Below, piece after piece: positions 11,198 through 22,194 of a stretch of DNA of 64,000 bases. Both the position numbers and the translations under genes were made by a program. Source of the DNA: Aradus depressus. Its lineage: Eukaryota > Arthropoda > Insecta > Hemiptera > Aradidae. The notes beneath the pieces are model-generated. The model ran no database searches, was not told the origin of the DNA, and saw only the letters and a program-made list of their open reading frames with translations. Each line of letters begins with the position of its first letter. Within the stretch, counting starts at the first letter, position 1. The stretch lies in NCBI GenBank assembly GCA_963662175.1, contig OY759225.1:2604001-2668000 (forward strand), written 5' to 3'.

Positions 11198-11464
11198 CCG
11201 TATCATTTCACAGTTTCATAACTGCACTGTCCATATACAGTGTGAATTTAAGCTGTCAAAAATTACAATATAATTGATGGAGATTATCTGTGATTACTCC
11301 AATTGATACAACAATAAAAATTGGTCTCCGTAATAAATAAATAATTATATCAACCTTGTACTGAATTATATATAAATAATTTCTTGTGAATTTATTACGT
11401 TCAAATAAGCCCCAAATAAGGACTGGTGAAAATAGACGCCATAAGATATTTGAAGGTTTTTTTC

Positions 11465-11990
11465 ACTAAACCGTTTTTTTACTTCCCCAAGCAATAAGGA
11501 GTACAGAGGGAGTTTGGCCAAAAACTCAAATTTTGCGAACCCCAAAATCCAAAAATAAAGAAAAAATTGCTGTCTACCCATGTTACTACTATACTACGAA
11601 GTATAGGGGTAGTTATGTAATTGGTCAGAAATTCGAAATTGAGTTTTCACTAGAATTTGATGTTTTCCAACCCTCTGTTCCAAAAATGAAGAAAAAAAAT
11701 TTACACGATAACTCCCGATGAAATAAAACACGATAACTCCCGATGAAATAGATGTATCGACATGACATTTTTTATGTGTATTCAGAACCCAATAAGGTTG
11801 ACAACTATTGATATTTAGCCATATCATTCAAAGAAACGGGAGGATTGCTCAACTCTAAATGCCGTATCGAAACAAAATGTCGTATGAAACTGCTAAACTC
11901 ATAAGGACGATATCTATTAATTTTCCGTGAAATCGGAAAAAAACCGTTGTGCACAAAATCTGACTTCTATGATAAAAAATTCAAAAATTT
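11465..11990 (+). repeat. PG repeat, one partial and one long copy
   Basis: Left-end motif ACTTCCCCAAGC near 11480, then a second start ACGAAGTATAGGGGTAGTTA near 11595. The duplicated CACGATAACTCCCGATGAAA (about 11703-11750) shows a local 27-bp duplication. The right end is missing. Confidence 0.6.
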
Positions 11991-12038
11991 CTGAAAATAT
12001 CTTTAAAGTATATATATATTGGGGTGTCCTTAGATAAG

Positions 12039-12063
12039 GGAAGACCTGGAAGTGTGTATTTGG
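12039..12063 (+). CDS. Candidate small upstream exon of unknown gene (start uncertain)
   Basis: A consensus donor GTGAGT at 12064-12069 closes an open segment reading KTWKCVFG into the next exon. Upstream in this frame a TAA lies at 12035-12037, so the exon must begin after it, perhaps at an ATAAG acceptor (12038/12039). The acceptor is weak, and this exon is proposed only because the downstream intron is so well formed. Confidence 0.3.
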
Positions 12064-12141
12064 GTGAGTCGATTGAAGGGTTTCTGTTACCACCCCCCAA
12101 TACTGACTTTTTTACTAACCTCTCTTCTGTTTCTTTTATAG

Positions 12142-12264
12142 TGAGCTACCTAGAAAGGAGACATCAAGACTGTGGTATGAACTGTGGTATTGTGTCTCTC
12201 CGAACTGTGGAGATATAATCACAGAGGAGGACTTTAGAAGATTGGACTATGAGAGCATTCTCAG
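12142..12264 (+). CDS. Candidate 41-codon exon of an unrecognised plus-strand gene
   Basis: The preceding 78-nt intron (12064-12141) has a GTGAGT donor, a perfect TACTAAC branch-point sequence (12113-12119) 22 nt before the acceptor, a pyrimidine tract and TATAG. The exon reads ELPRKETSRLWYELWYCVSP then NCGDIITEEDFRRLDYESIL with no stop, ending at CAG before GTTAGT. Composition (W, C, charged residues) looks like real protein, not translated repeat. The family was not recognised. The frame stays open past the donor to a TAA near 12394, so a terminal exon is also possible. It lies on the strand opposite to how, within its inferred intron: a nested gene or the relic of a spliced mobile element. 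Confidence 0.45.
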
Positions 12265-12704
12265 GTTAGTGCAGACATGCGAGCAACGACTCGGCTCGTG
12301 TTCAGTTTTCAACGAACACACTCCAAGCCGAACAGAGATTAGCCGAGCATTTGGATGCTCCACAACCATACTAACGAACATAACCTGCACAAGTTAACCT
12401 GCAGATAACAAATTTACGTTTATTTGTATTTAATTTTATTATTATTTAATGTCTTCAATCAGAAAACGCTCAAGGTAGATAGCTACCTATTGATTCTACC
12501 ATCAATTTAGCATCCGCCTCTGTAACCAAACACGACAGAATAAAATACGTAAAATAAAGCTGACAACTATAATTTTACATTTTTGAAGCCTATTTAAAAG
12601 CACAAAGCTTTTTGTCTCTGAAATGCAGGATTCAGAAAAACAGAGCTCGAACCTATATTCTAACCAATGAAAATAGCCACTACATATTGACCAATCTGTC
12701 TGTT
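12265..12704. other. Unassigned stretch
   Basis: Open in one frame to about 12394, then AT-rich sequence. Nothing was recognised. Confidence 0.35.
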
Positions 12705-13122
12705 TGCCTGTGAACACAATAACGATACGAAAATTCATATGTGTATCGAGAACCGTCTATGGACGACACCTTTTTAGCCAAATCGACCAAAGGGAAGGGG
12801 GGATTAGGAGAGGCTTAACACAAAAAACCTAATAACTGCCGTTGTGATGAATGTATACACACGAAATTTCATTGATAAAATCAAAGCTCAATAAGAACGA
12901 CAGCTATTAATTTTCAGCAAAATCAGCCGAAGGAGGGGGAGGGGAATCACACTCAAAAATCCCATACACATTTAGTGTAAAGATCAGAATGATTGCTTTC
13001 TGTACATACGAGTATGACTGTTTGTTTGAGCTTCACAAGAACACGGCTCAACATATACTCAACAAAGCAGGGCCTTTCAAGGAACGTATAAAATTCCGTG
13101 AGAACGTGTAAAATTGAGAGCT

Positions 13123-13157
<35 letters not shown>

Positions 13158-13160
13158 CAC
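12705..13160 (+). repeat. PG repeat with tandem sub-units and C30 tract
   Basis: Two successive blocks of the form ATTTTCAGCAAAATCAGCCG followed by G-rich sequence (12780-12800, 12915-12945), then a 30-bp C run near 13126-13155. The G-rich and C-rich tracts lie on opposite strands, so at least two fragments are joined. Confidence 0.55.
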
Positions 13161-13198
13161 AAAATTACTCCCAACTTCTTTTTATATACTCATGAAGA

Positions 13199-13540
13199 GA
13201 GCGCCGGTAGCGCAGTGGTATGCGTGCTTGTCTCCTGAGCTCAAAAACATGGGTTCGAAACTCGAACGAGGCCCTTAGTTTATTTTATCTGGGAGGTAAA
13301 GTAAACTTAAGCACGCCGTCCTTCGGATGGGACGTTAAGCGATGGTCCCCTAGCCTGTACGATGTCAGGTACTAGTTAAAGACCCCTGCCCTAGATGAAT
13401 AAAAATTTAGGGTAGGCAAAATTTAGGACTCCCACAGTAGAGTCAGGCTCATGTCCACCAGAGTGACGAAAGAGCGCTCTGGTAGTAGGCGTTATGACCT
13501 CGTAGTTAAAGCCCGGGCATGAGTCATAAAACCTAACCCT
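13199..13540 (+). repeat. tRNA-SINE family S1, full length
   Basis: Head GAGCGCCGGTAGCGCAGTGG (A box, one change), GGGTTCGAAACTCG (B box), the complete 340-bp body and an ACCTAACCCT tail. With the copy at 54184 it defines the family consensus. The head resembles a type I tRNA, and the element should be transcribed by RNA polymerase III and moved by a LINE in trans. Confidence 0.93.
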
Positions 13541-14224
13541 ATTTTGAAGGGGGAGGGGGAGCCCGAGCTATTTTACAATTAAATGAATTGTCTCCGAGTG
13601 TTTCAAGGAAGTTTCAACTCCTGTGTCTATAGAAAGTGTCCGTTAGGGCATATTTGCCCCCTCCCTGACGACCACCAGTTCGCAAATCTCTGTAAACTGA
13701 CTCCAGATGAGTGAAGTAGAGTTGTCTCCTTCAGTGAGAGGGACCACCCCGGATGCGACACTCCCATAGGAGTGGTCTCTGGTCTGTCAACCCCTAGACC
13801 TAGACCTCTCGACTCACCCCTCACACATTTTTTTTCTTTTCTCTGTACCGATATAATCTGGGCTAATTACGTTATTTTTGTAACTATTTACTGTTTTAAT
13901 GACCCCCTAAACTCTAATAGTAACAACCGCAAATAAAATGAAAAGATTAGTAGGAGACAATAAAAAGTTGTTTATTGAACTGATCCTAAGAAATAGACAA
14001 TTTAGATGTTAACCGAATGACAAGACCAATCCCTAGAGGCAGCTGTTAGTTCCAGGAATAGGAAAGATAACATAACCAGTCGAGGAGGGGGGAGGGGTCG
14101 GGTGGTGGCACCCCTGCGCAAAAATTTGAACCCATAAAATATTGAAATAGAATCCATATTGATTTTCAGCCGTAGGGGGGAGGGGGCAGAAGGGGCTAAA
14201 CTCAAGATAGATAGGTAGATGATA
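13541..14224. other. Unassigned stretch
   Basis: G/C-skewed patches (AGGGGGAGGGGG near 13550, GGAGGGGGGAGGGG near 14086) but no recognisable gene or complete repeat. Confidence 0.35.
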
Positions 14225-14404
14225 TATTAGATGGGCTTGTGTACACCTGGGGACCTAAGAATTCAATGCTCTTATCCCTTACCAGGAAGATCCCACTGTT
14301 GCCCATTTCACCTTCTCAGGTTAGGTAGGGTTTTAGCGAGTACCTGACATCGCACAGGCTTGGAACCGCCATTTAACGCCTCTTCCGAAGGACGGTGTGC
14401 TCAA
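14225..14404 (-). repeat. tRNA-SINE S1 relative with variant 3' segment
   Basis: In reverse complement, GAGCACACCGTCCTTCGGAA and GCGATGTCAGGTACTCGC are S1, but the 3' part (left side) has TACACCTGGGGACCTAAG instead of the usual CCAGAGTGACGAAAGAGC. The same variant occurs at 34790-35036, indicating a subfamily. Confidence 0.65.
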
Positions 14405-14790
14405 GATATTGTCAACTTTCTTTGTAATTTTTCACAATATATCTGCAAAAATTTTAAATATCAAGCACCTTTGTTTTAGTAGCCAAATCAGGCGAAGCAG
14501 AAGAGTTTTTCTGATCTAACCTATTCTGAACTGGAGAGACGTTTTCTACCAACAGAAAACCTATTGAGAAGTTTTTTTTTTTTCAAATCATCTTGTGAAC
14601 ATTCTATTCACAGGCCATTGGTGAAAAATGAGCCGACCAATGATAAAGATTGGGGGAACTTTCAAATGTGAAAAATGTGCATCCGTCTGTCTTGGTCTGA
14701 GTTAATGAGAGTACTCTCTTGTCTGACTGGCCTCTAAGAGGTTAACTTCATGCCATCTCACTTTCACTAATCACCTTGATCCGGGGCTAG
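14405..14790. other. Unassigned stretch
   Basis: No gene or repeat recognised. Confidence 0.3.
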
Positions 14791-14796
14791 GTGTGG

Positions 14797-14990
14797 CACC
14801 TCAACCTGTGTCACATGAGGTTATATTAGTCCTCAACCTGGGTCACATGAGGTTATATGAGATCTCAATCTGTGTCACATGAGGTTATGAAACTTCAACT
14901 TGTGACACATGATGTTACATGAGACCTCAACCTGTGTTACATGAGGTTATACGAGACCACAACCTGTGTCTCCTGAGTTTATAAGTCCTT
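14797..14990. repeat. Degenerate 32-38 bp tandem repeat, about 6 copies
   Basis: Repeating CTCAACCTGTGTCACATGAG GTTAT followed by variable ATGAGAC. Unit length and sequence have drifted (CACATGAGG, CACATGATG, CTCCTGAGT), so the array is old. Confidence 0.8.
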
Positions 14991-15559
14991 ATGGGGTTTT
15001 GGTCAGACAAGTAGAATTTATTGTCAATACATTCATTCTAACCTCTCTTGCTAATTATTGTAGACGAGCCAAAAACATCATCAGTTTAACCAGAATACAA
15101 TTTAAATCATTATTGTGATCTAATGCTATTTTATTTTTCCTAATATTATATATAATATTACATTATCATTTTATAACATTTATTATAACTAGGCTCAAAT
15201 CTTATGATTCACAATTATTATCTGAAATTAATATTATTATACCGAATCAGAAGATTATGATTATTTTGATTTAAATTTTAAAGGTCAAATATATATATTT
15301 ATATTGATAAGATCCTTTCTTGTTCGTAAATAAAATTTATTATGTACTTAGGCGAAGGTACAATTTGATTTTTAAACAAGTTGTAATGGTATTTTGTACT
15401 AAGCGATAGATGTACTTAATTTCTTCCTGATTTGTAAATTATGACGATTATACTCTGACGGTCATCTGAAGAAGAGGTCGTCTTTTGCATAAGACTTTTG
15501 ATTTTCGGATTATTTGTATGCGTGTATTTTATTTATAAATAAATAACGACTTAATAATA
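14991..15559. other. Unassigned AT-rich stretch
   Basis: Very AT-rich. An imperfect hammerhead-like string CTGAAGAAGAGG near 15467 has no GAAA partner. No gene was seen. Confidence 0.3.
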
Positions 15560-15725
15560 AATACATTCTATCGGCAGTTATCGTATTCACAGACACATAC
15601 ATTTTTTTTTCATATTTGGAATCTAAGAAAACAAATTCCGTTGAATATATCGCATCGAATTTTTGACCGATTACGTAACTTCCCCTATGGATTAGGAAGT
15701 AAAAAAAAAAAAAAAAAAAAAAAGT
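15560..15725 (-). repeat. PG repeat, left-end half
   Basis: In reverse complement: ACTTCCTAATCCATAGGGGA, AGTTACGTAATCGGTCAAAA, then GATAACTGCCGATAGAATG. Ends in an A23 run at about 15702-15724. Confidence 0.6.
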
Positions 15726-16234
15726 TGCGTCAGGAACAGTAAGAGAGGAAGACAGGAAGACGCGGTAGTCACAAACGACTCTAATAGTTTTTTAATACTC
15801 TTACATCTGCAGGAGGTGGTCATAATTTGGCTATAGCCAGCCTTATTTGGAGCTGAAGCGGCTTTCTTCGCCGTCATTACCGCTGCCGTTACAAATCGTC
15901 ACTCTAGCCTAGGTCATTTAACAAATAGCCAATCTGGGTATTACACAATCGTCTATTGCACACAAACATTACATTTTTTATATAATTTCTGTCTTACTTT
16001 CTTTAAGTTCGAAGTGGTAGTAATTAAAGATAAATAGTAAATGGAAAAAAGAAATTACCAGAAAAATGAAAGGAAATGTATCTATCGAGTTGTAACGATG
16101 ATGCTTCTATGAGATATTTCTCGTTTGCCTATAAGTCTCTCTCTCCACTGGACAGATTGTTACTCTTCTGTTTCATCAGTCCAGTTTTTTACAATTCATA
16201 TACAAGTCATGATTGTTATCATGTTTCACATTAT
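15726..16234. other. Unassigned stretch
   Basis: No gene or repeat recognised. Confidence 0.3.
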
Positions 16235-17110
16235 TATTCATACTGCAATATATAAAATTATACACATTCAAATTATTAAAATATTATAAAATTAATTATA
16301 TTTATTTGTATGAAAAAACAGTGAAGTAACTAAATTAGTAAATAAATATATGAATGCATTTTGTATTAAAACAACCAATGAATAAAAAACAAAAGACGAC
16401 CATCAGCTGATCTAATTAGTGTGGACCAGTCTAAGTTGGACTGTGGAGATGAGAGGTCTTGAGTTGAGATGTAGTGAGAACAGTGTTTAGTCTTAAGGTG
16501 TGGTGGACCAAGTAGATGTGAAATAACATTGAAGTAGATGTGAAATAACATTGAAGTAGATGTGAAATAACATTGAAGTAGATGTGAAATAACATTGAAG
16601 TAGATGTGAAATAACATTGAAGTAGATGTGAAATAACATTGAAGTAGATGCGCCAAGGAGGTGCTTTTACTTATTTATATGTTTTATATGCCCCAAAATA
16701 ACTTTAATTTGAAGAATGGCCAAAATTAATTAGTTTATAAGACTTCTTTAAAAAAATTATTTAATATTTTTTTCCATATTTAGTTAACAAATTTATAATG
16801 TAGATTTAAGTAAATAAACCCAATATTTGTTCTTGTATTCTATACTATTCATTTTCCCTGTTAATCTAGTAAGACAATTGATAACTTTGGATTGGATTTA
16901 ATATTTTTGTAAAAATTTAGAAAAACAATATGGCATCTCATTATTATATTTAAAAGAAATCCAAATGAAAAGTTTGTTAATTGAAATTTTTTTAAATACG
17001 TGCAAAATTGCACGTCTTGAACTGATATTTTTTCTAGAGTCCTTGTCGGAAATTACTGTAGAAATCAAAATATAGTGAAATACCAGAGATATAATTTCTA
17101 CAGTATTATT
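16235..17110 (+). repeat. Dispersed repeat C, copy 1, carrying a 22-bp array
   Basis: Shares with 48765-49375 and 50290-50545 the blocks AACCAATGAAT, AACAAAAGACGAC and CAGTCTAAGTTGGA. With the 48.8-kb copy it also shares TAAATAAACCCAA, AAATCCAAATGAAAAGTTTG and a terminal block around TACTGTAG. No coding sequence; element class unknown. Confidence 0.75.
16512..16643 (+). repeat. 22-bp minisatellite, 6 copies, inside repeat C
   Basis: Six identical 22-bp units GTAGATGTGAAATAACATTG AA followed by a partial unit GTAGATG. It is absent from the other repeat C copies, so it expanded after insertion. Confidence 0.96.
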
Positions 17111-17289
17111 TAATTATTTACTTTGTTTTAATTTTAATTAATTTAATATATTGATTATTTTATTTATAATTTAAAACATTATTTATTTTAATTTTACATT
17201 AATTTTCATTATCACAATACTTGTTTTCCAATTTATTTTTTTCTCTTCAATATTTTTTCACTAGTTTATTATATTGTTTTACTCATTGC

Positions 17290-17438
17290 CTGTTTTTAAC
17301 ATTTAATATTTATTACTAGAGACCTCTTTTATTTTATTTTTATTCTTCTCAACTGGTTGATTGTTTATTTTTTATGTTATTATTCTTAGGAGACGTATCT
17401 CCCAGAATAAAGATTATTTTTCATTTCATTTCAACGAG
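17290..17438 (+). repeat. LINE 3' end with (TTTCA) tail, copy 1
   Basis: CTTAGGAGACGTATCTCCCA, GAATAAAGATTATT and TTTCATTTCATTTCA match the end at 39440-39512 (TTAGGGGACCTCGGTCCCAC, AATAAA, TTTCATTTCATTTCA). Short tandem tails of this kind end some non-LTR elements. No coding part is attached. Confidence 0.55.
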
Positions 17439-17574
17439 GATTGTATCTCAGGTTACTGAAGTGAATATATCTGGTGGAAATAGAAATTGTAGCACCGAGA
17501 AGAAAAATATATGTAGATTTGAGTTGAAACAACATCAAAACATAAGCTAGTGTTATACTAGAAAACTTTGAATA

Positions 17575-18000
17575 GTATCTCCCCAGCTACGAAATATAGG
17601 AGAAGCGAATTAATCCGTCAAGAAATTCGATGTTGAATTTTCACCGAAATTTTAATGTTTTTGTCGGTGAATCACAGGCATTATACCTCGGTTGAAAATC
17701 AATAGGTGTCGTCTTTATGGGGTTCTGAATAAGCATGTAAAATTTCATATCGATATAATTATTCTATCGTCAGTTATCGTAATCACAAACAAATACAGAT
17801 AGGGAATTCCAATTTTTGTAATTTAAAGAAAATAACTTCCCCATTATCCTATTTTTCGGGGGAATTATAATTCCTGTCCGTCGATTTTTCTATTAACTAC
17901 ATTTACTCCCAATATAATATATCGACATGAAATTTTATAAGTAAAGTTAATACAAAATGCCTGATAACTGCCGATGTAATAAATTTACCGACACTATTAT
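17575..18000. repeat. PG repeat fragments, inverted pair
   Basis: A plus left end (CTCCCCAGCTACGAAATATA near 17580) is followed by a minus right end (TCGGTGAATCACAGGCATTA near 17664) with CTATCGTCAGTTATCGTAAT. Same arrangement as at 4890-5300. Confidence 0.55.
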
Positions 18001-18392
18001 TTCACCCATTTATTTTTAAAGTAATTGGGCCATTAAATATATATATATATATATTGCTAAAAAGAACACTTCCCTTAAATTATATAGATATAAATTATAT
18101 TTTAATATATATTTTTATTTTCAATAATATCTATTGTACATCTAATAATACATATATATATAAAAAAATTAAGAATATTATTAAACAATACAAAACTTTC
18201 AATTTTTTCATTGTAGTAACCGCAATATAATTTTGTTACCATCAAAACGATTGAAACAGATCGTTATAAATTAATAATAACTGAAAGGTTGAAGAATGCC
18301 CGGGCATGAAAGTTGAAACAATGGCAACTCACAATTCTTGATGCAATTTTGTTCACTAAAATTTAACACTTTCATTTTAACAAACAACTCAC

Positions 18393-18428
18393 CGCACGCA
18401 GTTACGGATCAGGAAACATGGAACATAC
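18393..18428 (-). promoter_or_regulatory. Candidate recursive splice site with 36-nt RS-exon
   Basis: On the minus strand (how sense) a T-rich tract ending TTGTTGCAG abuts GTATGT (junction 18428/18429), giving an acceptor directly fused to a donor. A second consensus donor, GTGAGT, lies 36 nt further on (18392-18387). If the 36 nt were kept between how exons in the phase required by exon 972-1105, an in-frame TGA would result, as expected for a recursive-splice exon that is normally removed. A conventional alternative exon is the other reading. Confidence 0.5.
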
Positions 18429-18534
18429 CTGCAACAAAAATAATGAAATATTAAATATTGTGAATTTGATAAGTTGCATTTTATAATATTAAAGACTAGT
18501 GCAATACACATTGAAGGAATATATATATATTAAA

Positions 18535-19275
18535 CGTCTTGAAGACATTAGTCGAGCAAAATGCTGCCAGACAGCGTGCTTAAGATTATGTAGGGAGGAT
18601 GCCACTTCTCAGGATTTGAGGACAGAAATAAGTGGCAGCTCTAACAGTTGATCGTTAGCATCCTTATAAGCCCAGTTCAAACGTAAGATAAGCCACCTGG
18701 AATCTTAACTTTTTGAAAAGGAAGAAGAAATTATTGGGGGGAGGAGTGGTGGGTATAAATTGAGTGGTCGCTCTTCAACGAGTGATCGTATATTCATGAC
18801 ACTTGCATATTTAAGTGATGATATATGGAACACACAGTTATCAGATATACGGAATAGTTTAAAAGAGCATTATCGCAATCAGTTCAGGGAGGAAATTAAA
18901 AACTTAGTCCGAAACTTGCTAGGTAGGGAACTGGAGTTCCACGATTCAGTTAATAGTTACTTACAGAGTGACCTACCATTGTCAAGTATTAGATTTATAA
19001 TTAAACTTAGAGGTGAACTGTTGCATCTAAGCTATACACCTATCAATCAATATCCCTCCGAAGATATGGACTTTGTATGCCCAATGTGTTACAGCCCCTG
19101 TAAAGAAGATCTATATATCTTCCTCATTACCTGCCCCAAATATGATGATTTAGAAAATAAAATATTTAAAAACAACAAAGATACTTCATTTATGTTGGAA
19201 TTATTAAATGGTAAAGATTGGCAACTACTGGAAATTATTTCAAAAAGGCGAACGATTACAGAAACTGTGAATTAA
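18535..19275 (+). pseudogene. LINE ORF2 C-terminal zinc-knuckle region, copy 1
   Basis: An open frame to the TAA at 19273-19275 includes RFIIKLRGELLHLSYT and CPMCYSPCKEDLYIFLITCP. This is the C-terminal C-x2-C...C knuckle of non-LTR reverse transcriptases, with Tyr replacing the usual His. The copy at 55560-56093 has the same order (WVLKVRGELLYLNKHSYT, CSMCNNKQDEDVFHFIAVCP). Upstream, 18537-18650 reads RLEDISRAKCCQTACLRLC before a stop, so coding homology probably extends left with breaks. Clade not certain; CR1/L2-like is my best guess. No methionine start is meaningful here. Confidence 0.65.
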
Positions 19276-19514
19276 ATAAATAAATAAATAGGAACAAAGA
19301 TATATTTATTATTTTATTTTTATTTATATTTTAGAAAGAAAAATTTGTTGTTAATAAGTTTATAAGTAATAATATTATTTATGTAAATCTAGACTCCTCA
19401 AGACGGCTTAGGCCATTGAGTTTGTCATCATAAAAGGTCACATTATTGTATATATGTTTTGTATGTAATTTCCTATTATGTTAATTGAATAAAAACTTTA
19501 TTACTACTACTATT
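19276..19514 (+). other. 3' UTR and tail of LINE copy 1
   Basis: After the stop come AAATAAATAAATAAA, a CTCCTCAAGACGGCTTAGG block matching CCCCTCAGACGGTC in the second copy, then AATAAAAACTTTATT and a TACTACTACTATT terminal micro-repeat. Confidence 0.6.
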
Positions 19515-20084
19515 TAAGTGATGACCGAACTTACGACATAGGCGACAAAATTCGGAACGGGGGAGCTGATGGGAGTCCTAAAATGTAAAATGTATGCTGG
19601 CTGTTTAATCATAGGATTTTTTGAAATTTCACTATTATCATCTTTATTTTCTTATTTTCAGCCTGGACATTGAACGTAATCTAATGCCGAGGGGGATGGA
19701 TAAGTAAGACACCACTACTGCGGCCTCAAAATCGAAAATGTCAACACATTTCTAAAATCATCCGACTTACTAACCGCGGCCAGGTTACAAACCTTGTCTA
19801 AGTTACTAACTGAACAACGCCGGGTTTCCTGCTAGACTATTCATAAGAAGGGAGTGAGTCTAGCCACTCCTTACTGACACTCCCCAACATGGCGCACCGG
19901 GGTTAGATCATCCACCAACTGATATTCAAGTAACATCCATTCTTAGGATGTCATGGACGGTAGCACATCTACCAGTTTTAGCAGCCCACACAAGATGACT
20001 CTCTCACTGGGCTCCATTGTAAATTGACTTAAGAAGAGATGTAACCAAATAAGTAAAAATCCATCAGGTGAGAGCTCAGGTCCC
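19515..20084. other. Mostly unassigned; possible degraded Helitron 3' end
   Basis: At 19816-19835, ACAACGCCGGGTTTCCTGCT followed by AG resembles the Helitron-like terminus at 37708-37711, but the base after CTAG is A rather than T and no partner end was found. Confidence 0.35.
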
Positions 20085-20520
20085 TAGGTGCGTCATCCCA
20101 GCTTCCTACCGTTCTATAGAGAGTCGTCTTGATTTGATTTCTAATTGAGTGCTGTTGGGATGGGTGTGGATTGTACGGGCGATCCATCGATCCAACATTG
20201 TCTGTCTTCTGGGTCATGTGTCCCTGCTCATAACACCAAAGTCCTCATTGTCCCATTGTGTCCATCTTCCTAACAATATTCATCTAACGGAGTGTTGTTA
20301 TTTGCAACACTTCCGCCCGATACCCGATATCTTTATAAATAAAACTACAACAGGGTGACTGTCTGTATGTTGGATATTTTTGAAAACTATTTGGGTTTTA
20401 TCCGTTTCAGATCAAACAAGTGGTTTTTAGCTTCAATGTCTGTTTGTCCCATCATTATACAGAAAAACGACTGAACATATTTCAACGAAACTTCATATTT
20501 TGAGTCTGGCTATGGAGAGT
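20085..20520 (-). repeat. Dispersed repeat D, copy 2
   Basis: Reverse complement of 2180-2660 over most of its length, with shared blocks GGGCGATCCATCGATCCAAC and ACACCAAAGTCCTCATTGTC. Diverged by many substitutions. Confidence 0.7.
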
Positions 20521-20527
20521 AAAGAAC

Positions 20528-20678
20528 CTTGAGCACACTGTCCTTCGGATGGGAATGTTATGTATATGTATTATTCTAACCAGGTAACCAAAACCAAACC
20601 TGAGTAGGCAAAATTTAGGACTCCGACAGTAGATGTCCACCAGAGCGTCGAAAGAGCACTCTGGTTCTTAAGTCACAA
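20528..20678 (+). repeat. tRNA-SINE family S1, decayed copy
   Basis: TTGAGCACACTGTCCTTCGG, AGGCAAAATTTAGGACTC and AGAGCACTCTGG are recognisable; the head and much of the middle are gone. Confidence 0.75.
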
Positions 20679-20950
20679 AAACAAATAGTATATCCATCAT
20701 TCACTTAAACGTATGTCACATTTTTAGTATGAGTTCTTATTATTATCAACTTGAAAATAATAATAAACAGAAAGATTAATTTAATAACAGATTACAGTAA
20801 CTTCTATATTTAACTAATACATATCAGGGCCATTGAGATAATTAAATAGGAATTCTGATGAGTTCAATCTTTTATTTCAATCTAAAATGGCTCAAGGCGA
20901 TTTTATAATACTGAAAAACAAATTAATATTTACATCTTGTCCATAATAAT
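20679..20950 (+). repeat. Segment duplicated at 23345-23620
   Basis: About 270 bp with high similarity to 23345-23620 (TTTAGTATGAGTT, ATATCAGGGCCATTGAGATA, TTACATCTTGTCCATAATAA). Both copies sit immediately after an S1 SINE, so SINE plus flank were copied together. Confidence 0.8.
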
Positions 20951-22064
20951 AAAATATTATAAACAGAAAAATGTAATATTTAAATAACCTAATATACAAT
21001 TATTTCATATGACTTTTCGCAAAAGACAGAAATAAAAGAGATAAATAACATTTTGAAGTAGTGGAAAGTGCGTTAAGATGGCGAGAAGTAGGAAGATTGA
21101 GAGAAAAGGGAGAGAGGAGGTGGGAGAATGTCCGAATATCGCATGTAATCAATGTGTAATCAACTTCAGATAAAGTAATAAATAGAATGCATAGTTACTC
21201 ATGAGCAACGTCATGTAAACCCAATAGTGCTTCGATAAAAATGAATAAAGAAGGTTACGGAACGAAGAAGAAATTATGCCACGTCCAAGAAATGACAGAC
21301 AAGAACTACAATGACCTCAGCTCATACTATCAAAGGGTTGGGCTCTGGTTATTATTCTGGTTATGCCATCGAAGTGGTTCTAGAGACGCCCCCTTTTGCA
21401 ATAACCTCATCAGATAAATAAATCAAATATCATTCAGAGAAATTGAAGCAAAATGTAATATATGTATAGAATACATTATATATTCCATCCATCTGAATGT
21501 TGGATTAACTTCTTCATATATACGGAACAATTATATTTGATATGATAATGATGTATTTATTTTCCGAGTAGCCACTCAATGGCCGACCACATATCGAGTT
21601 CTTTTACTAGTTATGTAACGTAATGTATCTGATTACCAGGCAGTCTAGTCCGCCGGGTGTAGGGATTTTTCTAATGTCTGTCAAGATTTATTTGCAAATA
21701 TTTATTAGGTTAGAAAAAAATGTACGGAGTGAGAGTAGAAATGTGTATAGTACAACTAGCAGGTCAATCTGGCATTGCAATGTTAAGTAGGTTAGTCAAG
21801 AACCTGCCAGAATAAATAATTATTTATTAATTATATTATTATTATAATTAATTTTTAATAATTAATTATAATTAAATCATATTATAACTTCCCTTCGAAA
21901 GGAATATATAATATGACTTACGCCTCCCCCTTCCCGCCCACAGCACTCCCTCCTGTTCACAGATTTCAATATGCATCATGGTCTATGTTTGAAACGGTGT
22001 ACGCACCACGGCCGATTTTACTGAAATCAGGAGGGTAGGAAGGTGGGTGTGAACAGTGGAACGT
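20951..22064. other. Unassigned stretch
   Basis: AT-rich with a purine-rich patch near 21060-21125. No gene or repeat recognised. Confidence 0.3.
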
Positions 22065-22070
22065 ACTTAC

Positions 22071-22187
22071 CCACTTCCAGGCTGAGCCGTCTTCGCCCAG
22101 GGGCATTCAAATACAAATTGCTGGCCAGCGTTTGTTATTCTATTAAATACCTTGATACCTGAACGAAATTCTGGAAGGTCAGGCAAA
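22071..22187 (-). CDS. Candidate exon of unknown gene, minus strand
   Basis: A consensus donor GTAAGT (22070-22065) follows an open segment reading PDLPEFRSGIKVFNRITNAG and QQFVFECPWAKTAQPGS. A possible acceptor CCTCTAG lies at about 22188-22194. The peptide looks protein-like but I do not recognise it. Its phase does not match the start of the how exon, so if real it belongs to another transcript. The frame remains open beyond the proposed acceptor, so the left boundary is uncertain. Confidence 0.28.
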
Positions 22188-22194
22188 CTAGAGG

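Noticed and set aside
13300..13400. Apparent splice acceptor/donor TCAG|GTACTCG
   Set aside because: It is part of the S1 SINE body and recurs in every copy.
15465..15525. CTGAAGA hammerhead start
   Set aside because: No GAAA partner at a suitable distance.
16366..16656. 96-codon minus-strand frame
   Set aside because: Mostly translation of a 22-bp array.
19816..19836. Third Helitron 3' end
   Set aside because: Terminal CTAG is followed by A instead of T and no 5' end was found.
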